From: Synergistaceae bacterium
GTDB taxonomy: Bacteria > Synergistota > Synergistia > Synergistales > Synergistaceae
Direction: 5' to 3'
DNA length: 40,514 nucleotides
NCBI GenBank assembly: GCA_031269245.1
Contig: JAISZL010000011.1
Span: 1-40,514, forward strand
The translations under genes were made by a program, and so were the position numbers. Positions 37,356 through 40,514 of this stretch are shown piece after piece. The notes under the pieces were generated by a model. It saw only the letters and a list, made by a program, of their open reading frames with translations. It did not search any database and was not told the origin of the DNA. Every line of letters begins with the position of its first letter. Positions within the stretch are counted from its first letter, which is position 1.

Positions 37356-38525
37356 TCAGCCTCCTTTATAAGGCGACATTTTGCGGAGCGTGTCGACTAT
37401 CCGCGGGAATTCCTCCAGCACGTAGTCGATATCCTCCTCAGTGGTGTCCTTTCCCAGAGTCAACCTGACCGACCCATGCGCCGTGGCGTGGTCCAAACCC
37501 ATCGCCAGCAGGACGTGACTCGGCTCCAAACTGCCGGACGTGCACGCACTCCCGCTCGACACACCTATGCCGACGTAGTCCATCCGCAACAAGATCCCCT
37601 CGCCCTCAATCAGCCGCACACACACGCTCCCGTGATACGGCAAGCGCTCGACGCGATGACCTGTTACGAAAGAGTCCGGTATGCGTTCTATTATACCATC
37701 CAGCAATTTGTCACGTAAACCCGAAATTCGGTCGGTCTCGCCCCTCTCGTGAAGCCGGCGCGCGAGACGGGCGGCCTCGCCAAATCCGACTATGCTCGGC
37801 GTGTTTTCGGTGCCGGAGCGGATGCCGTACTCCTGGCCTCCGCCGTGGACCAATGGGGTCAGCTTTATCCCCTTACGGATGTAGAGCGCGCCGATGCCCT
37901 TCGGCCCGTACATTTTATGCGCGGATATCGTCAGCATGTCTACGGGGAGATGCGACACGTCAATGGGCATGTGCCCCGCCGCCTGAACCGCGTCCGTGTG
38001 GAATAGGACCTTGCGCTCGCGGCATATCGTGCCCAGCTCGGCGATCGGGTTTATCGTGCCGACCTCGTTGTTGGCGTACATGATGCTGACCAGGATGGTG
38101 TCGTCGCGAATGGCTTCCTTGAGGGATTCTGGATGGACCATGCCGTACTTGTCGACCGGCAGGAAGGTCACGTCGTATCCCTTTTTGCCAAGCCACTTGA
38201 ACGTGTCCATGATGGCGTGATGCTCGACCGCGGAGGTGATTATATGCTTGCCCACCCGCTTGCTCGCCCAGACGGCCCCCTTTATCGCGAGGTTGTCCGA
38301 GGCGCTGCCGCTGCCCGTGAACACGATTTCGTGCGGACCTGCGCCGACCAGGCCGGCCACGCTCTCTCTCGCCTCGTCGATGGCTCGCCTCGCGTCGCGG
38401 CCCCATTGGTGCAGGCTGTTGGGGTTGCCCATCCCCTCCGTGAAGTAGGGGATCATCGCATTTAAAACTTCTTCGGCCACCGGAGTGGTGGCTGAGTGAT
38501 CCAAATAAACTTTACGCGTTTCCAC
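37356..38525 (-). CDS. nifS: cysteine desulfurase (NifS/IscS family)
   Basis: This PLP enzyme removes sulfur from cysteine and hands it to the scaffold as persulfide. In the 389-residue protein the N-terminus is VYLDHSATTPVAEEVLNAM, the PLP-stacking His is in EHHAI (near 103), the PLP Lys 204 lies in SAHKMYGPKG, and the active Cys 328 is in the long flexible loop GSACTSGSLEPSHVL, as in group I enzymes. Other marks are VHGGGQEYGIRSGTEN and TDAVQAAG. It heads the operon nifS-nifU-MOSC. No IscR-type regulator is adjacent. Confidence 0.95.
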   Translation of the reverse strand: METRKVYLDHSATTPVAEEVLNAMIPYFTEGMGNPNSLHQWGRDARRAIDEARESVAGLVGAGPHEIVFTGSGSASDNLAIKGAVWASKRVGKHIITSAVEHHAIMDTFKWLGKKGYDVTFLPVDKYGMVHPESLKEAIRDDTILVSIMYANNEVGTINPIAELGTICRERKVLFHTDAVQAAGHMPIDVSHLPVDMLTISAHKMYGPKGIGALYIRKGIKLTPLVHGGGQEYGIRSGTENTPSIVGFGEAARLARRLHERGETDRISGLRDKLLDGIIERIPDSFVTGHRVERLPYHGSVCVRLIEGEGILLRMDYVGIGVSSGSACTSGSLEPSHVLLAMGLDHATAHGSVRLTLGKDTTEEDIDYVLEEFPRIVDTLRKMSPYKGG

Positions 38526-38950
38526 TGCCTCTCACCTCGTCTTTAGCTTGTCGCAACGCGCGGCTAATTTAGATTGTCGTGCTTTTGCCGTCACATTATT
38601 ATACATCAAATTCATACTAATTAAGTGGGAGAAAGAAGAAAAAATTCGAAGGTATTTTTCCTGTTGTGTCACCTACCTCCCCATTCCTCAAGTTGTTTGA
38701 CGTGCTACGGCGATAAAATTTATGCCGTCTGATGGTGTAAAATAAAATCGCTCCAGGCCGGGGAGAAATTTCGCGTCCGCGCCCTGGGCGCGCGCCGCCG
38801 ACCGTTCGGAGGGAGCGGCGGCTTAGGGCAGTATTATAGCGCCGAGGCTGCCATTTTTTGCGATTTACTCGACACAAGTGTAAAAAAACAAAGCTTGTCG
38901 CGTGCGGCCGTCCGCCGCGGGCTTTGGATTGTTTCGCGGTGGGGGGGGGA
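38526..38950. other. intergenic stretch between nifS and citX, with a G9 tract
   Basis: The gap is AT-rich near nifS (a TATAAT-like site at 38598-38603 on the minus strand may serve nifS) and GC-rich around 38790-38825. A run of nine G residues lies at 38941-38949, immediately before the citX start. No gene is supported inside. Confidence 0.55.
38941..38949. repeat. homopolymer of nine G residues
   Basis: An uninterrupted G9 tract directly in front of the GTG start of citX and overlapping its ribosome-binding region. Such tracts change length by slippage and can alter translation initiation. Confidence 0.9.
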
Positions 38951-39511
38951 GTGAGGCGTTTGGCGGTTCCATTCTTTCGTACCGTGTGTTCGCCCGAGCT
39001 GATGGCGCTGCTTGATGCCAGGGAGGAGCGAGCGTGGATTCAGCGTAAATTTTTGGACGCGGCGGCACCCCCTCAATGCGTCGTTCAGATATCTCTCAAC
39101 GTGCCGGGACTGCCGAAGAGGATCAATGGGGACTCCGCCGCCACCGCCGAGGCGCGCGGAATTTTCCTCTCGGCGCTGGGCGCCGCGCCGTCGTTCGAGG
39201 TCTCTCTTTCGAATTGCGCGGGGATAGCTCATTTGATAGTCTTTTCCGTGATCGACGCGAGGCGCGTGAAAAAAGCGGCCATGCTGGTGGAGGAAGGGAG
39301 CGAAGCGGGGCGCGCGCTCGACATTGATGTGATAACAAGCCAAGGCCAAATCTCCCGATCCGACCTCGGCATGGCCGCGCGAAAGTGCGTGATCTGCGGC
39401 GAGGATGCGAAGACGTGCACGCGCTTGCGCAATCACACCGTTTGTGAGACAAGGGACGTCATGAGGCGTCTCCTGAGCCGTTTTCAGTGGGCTCGTCGGG
39501 ATTCCGGGTAG
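38951..39511 (+). CDS. citX: CitX-like holo-citrate lyase acyl carrier protein synthase
   Basis: CitX attaches the phosphoribosyl-dephospho-CoA group to the acyl carrier subunit of citrate lyase. The 186-residue protein has the family pattern: LMALLDAREERAW, VVQISLNVPGLPKR, VKKAAMLVEEGSEAGRALDI, DVITSQGQISRSDLG, and the cysteine block RKCVICGEDAKTC followed by RLRNH. I place the start at GTG 38951, where homology begins; a TTG at 38858 would run through the G9 tract. No citrate lyase genes (citDEF, citC, citG) are nearby, so its substrate is encoded elsewhere or it has another target. It overlaps the convergent small membrane gene by 53 bases. Confidence 0.82.
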   Translation: MRRLAVPFFRTVCSPELMALLDAREERAWIQRKFLDAAAPPQCVVQISLNVPGLPKRINGDSAATAEARGIFLSALGAAPSFEVSLSNCAGIAHLIVFSVIDARRVKKAAMLVEEGSEAGRALDIDVITSQGQISRSDLGMAARKCVICGEDAKTCTRLRNHTVCETRDVMRRLLSRFQWARRDSG

Positions 39512-39737
39512 TCTGAGACAGCAACTCCAGGTCTGAGAGGTAGCCCTTCCAGATGAGAACGGCCGCGAGAGCCAGCACGCTGCCGGAGACGACGCCGGCT
39601 GCCGCCGCGAAGGGCCGCCCTTGCCCGACGAGATATCCCCCGACTCCGCCCAACGCGTAGCCGTAACATGTGATGGCCCCCATCGACGCCATAAGCGTCA
39701 AGAGGCGTTTGGCGGTCGCCCGCGTATCGAGATTCAA
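39459..39737 (-). CDS. small two-helix membrane protein
   Basis: A 92-residue protein with two predicted membrane helices: LLTLMASMGAITCYGYALGG with VGGYLV, and FAAAAGVVSGSVLALAAVLI. A charged C-terminal tail follows. Two-helix proteins of this size include AtpI/AtpZ, which often precede ATP synthase genes, but the sequence lacks a convincing match and no ATP synthase gene is near. I start at TTG 39737 because GGAGGGGGGG lies upstream; a longer frame would begin at 39812. The function is unknown. Confidence 0.65.
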   Translation of the reverse strand: MNLDTRATAKRLLTLMASMGAITCYGYALGGVGGYLVGQGRPFAAAAGVVSGSVLALAAVLIWKGYLSDLELLSQTTRNPDEPTENGSGDAS

Positions 39738-39828
39738 AGAAATCCCCCCCTCCCTCCCGCAAACGCGGGATAGTTTTGTCCGATTATAACAAAGTTCACA
39801 GGCGCACAACAAGTAGCGATTTTGGCAC

Positions 39829-39856
39829 TTGACGTATGGGGAAAACCATGTAAAAT
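39829..39856 (+). promoter_or_regulatory. promoter of the tRNA cluster
   Basis: TTGACG (39829-39834), 16 bases, TAAAAT (39851-39856). It lies about 45 bases before the first tRNA and probably drives all three. Confidence 0.7.
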
Positions 39857-39900
39857 ACGGAATGTTCGGCGTCCGACGCTGGATTCGGATGCGTGGATAT

Positions 39901-39976
39901 GCCGGTGTAGCTCAGTTGGTAGAGCAGCTGACTTGTAATCAGCAGGTCGTCCGTTCAAATCGGATCGCCGGCTCCA
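39901..39976 (+). tRNA. tRNA-Thr (anticodon UGU)
   Basis: Acceptor GCCGGTG (39901-39907) pairs with CGCCGGC (39966-39972) with one G-U pair. The anticodon loop is CTTGTAA inside GCTGA/TCAGC, the T-loop is TTCAAAT, and CCA is encoded (39974-39976). The D-arm has AGTTGGTAG. All cloverleaf arms can be drawn. Confidence 0.97.
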
Positions 39977-39988
39977 GTGCGCGATTGT

Positions 39989-40074
39989 GGTGGGGTGGCC
40001 GAGTGGTCAAAGGCAACAGACTGTAAATCTGTCGGCATACGCCTACGTAGGTTCGAACCCTACTCCCACCACCA
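39989..40074 (+). tRNA. tRNA-Tyr (anticodon GUA)
   Basis: Acceptor GGTGGGG pairs with TCCCACC, the loop CTGTAAA gives anticodon GTA, and a long variable arm follows, as expected for tRNA-Tyr. T-loop TTCGAAC; CCA encoded at 40072-40074. It lies 12 bases after tRNA-Thr. Confidence 0.97.
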
Positions 40075-40095
40075 CTTTTATAACTTTGTCGGTCC

Positions 40096-40171
40096 GCCGA
40101 CTTAGCTCAGCAGGTAGAGCACATCCATGGTAAGGATGGGGTCTCCGGTTCGAGTCCGGAAGTCGGCTCCA
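40096..40171 (+). tRNA. tRNA-Thr (anticodon GGU)
   Basis: Acceptor GCCGACT pairs with AGTCGGC. The loop ATGGTAA inside CATCC/GGATG gives anticodon GGT, the T-loop is TTCGAGT, and CCA is encoded. With the UGU isoacceptor it reads most threonine codons. Confidence 0.97.
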
Positions 40172-40180
40172 CTCTTTCTT

Positions 40181-40220
40181 AAGAGATCCGGCCTCCAGGT
40201 AGAGGGCGCGGATCTCTTTT
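40181..40220 (+). terminator. terminator or attenuator between the tRNAs and tuf
   Basis: AAGAGATCCG (40181-40190) pairs with CGGATCTCTT (40209-40218), with an inner GCCTC/GAGGGC pairing and a TTTT end. It would end the tRNA transcript or limit read-through into tuf. Confidence 0.8.
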
Positions 40221-40347
40221 GCTCTAGTGTCAGCGCGCGTTTGTCGCGGTTGAATTATACCGGGCGCGTGTCCGGCGAGGCCCCTCTATTGGGGCGCATA
40301 TCTCCCCCCTGATTGCCGGGGAGAAAAATTTGGGGAGGTTAGTAGAG

Positions 40348-40514
40348 ATGGCAAAGGCGAAGTTTGAGAGGAACAAGCCGCATTTGAACATAGGAACGAT
40401 AGGGCATATCGACCACGGCAAGACGACGCTGACAGCGGCGATAACGAAGACGCTCGCGCGCCGTGGATTTGCGGATTTCACGCCGTTCGACATGATCGAC
40501 AAGGCGCCGGAGGA
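40348..40514 (+). CDS. tuf: elongation factor Tu, 5' part (runs off the window)
   Basis: EF-Tu brings aminoacyl-tRNA to the ribosome with GTP. The 55 visible residues start [20 protein letters not shown] and continue into the GTP-binding P-loop GHIDHGKTT with TLTAAITK, the canonical start of EF-Tu. The ATG lies nine bases after GGGGAGG. The gene sits directly downstream of a Thr-Tyr-Thr tRNA cluster, a common tuf context in bacteria. The frame is open to the end of the window. Confidence 0.95.
   Translation, partial: MAKAKFERNKPHLNIGTIGHIDHGKTTLTAAITKTLARRGFADFTPFDMIDKAPE

Noticed and set aside
38858-38950. Longer citX starting at a TTG at 38858
   Set aside because: The added residues are Lys/Arg/Gly-rich, match nothing and are read through the G9 tract. 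Homology begins at 38951.
1-40514. CRISPR array, prophage, integron or complete insertion sequence
   Set aside because: No regularly spaced repeats, cas, integrase, phage structural or intact transposase genes were seen. The repeats found are few, irregular and intergenic.

Overview
The window reads as a moderately GC-rich bacterial chromosome. It carries Firmicutes-like stress and translation genes (ctsR-mcsA-mcsB-clpC; hrcA-grpE-dnaK-dnaJ-prmA-rsmE-mtaB...rpsU-yqeY) next to features of a double-membrane cell (a SurA/PpiC-like secreted chaperone, a secreted GH26-like enzyme, a prepilin). Starts are often GTG or TTG behind strong GGAGG sites, and ATA/AGG codons are frequent. This combination fits Synergistota best, but that is inference from gene content, not from an rRNA.

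Layout. 1-3000: a flavin-reductase-like gene, a 7TMR-DISM sensor gene cut off after two membrane helices beside an insertion-sequence scar, and a small secreted protein. 3064-10861: plsY, then a CtsR-controlled heat-shock operon (ctsR, mcsA, mcsB, clpC, a secreted PpiC-like gene) and a DUF815 ATPase. 10998-15213: a promoter-terminator unit that may encode a small RNA or a 36-residue peptide, then acylphosphatase, DedA and GH26-like genes, then paaK with an ACT-domain gene. 15251-27047: hrcA-grpE, dnaK, dnaJ, prmA, rsmE and mtaB, a second divergent Hsp70 with its own J-protein, rpsU and yqeY. 27296-30208: two tightly linked genes of unknown function. 30214-38525, mostly minus strand: MATE transporter, metI/metN, prepilin, unknown secreted protein, peroxiredoxin (plus strand), MOSC, nifU and nifS. 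38951 to the end: citX, a small membrane protein, tRNA-Thr(UGU), tRNA-Tyr(GUA), tRNA-Thr(GGU) and the start of tuf.

The dominant theme is protein quality control. A CtsR-type direct repeat overlaps the ctsR promoter, and a weaker one overlaps the hrcA promoter next to a perfect CIRCE, so the CtsR and HrcA circuits may be cross-wired. Two observations stand out. The McsB homologue has lost nearly every catalytic and phosphate-binding residue of the arginine-kinase fold, plus the phosphoarginine receptor motif, so it looks like a pseudokinase. The classic mtaB-rpsU junction has been opened by a translationally coupled pair: a divergent Hsp70 and a J-domain protein with a helical-repeat tail.

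A short interspersed repeat family of about 90 to 150 bp occurs at least three times, always between genes. One copy has inverted ends like a MITE, and an isolated end of it sits between grpE and dnaK.
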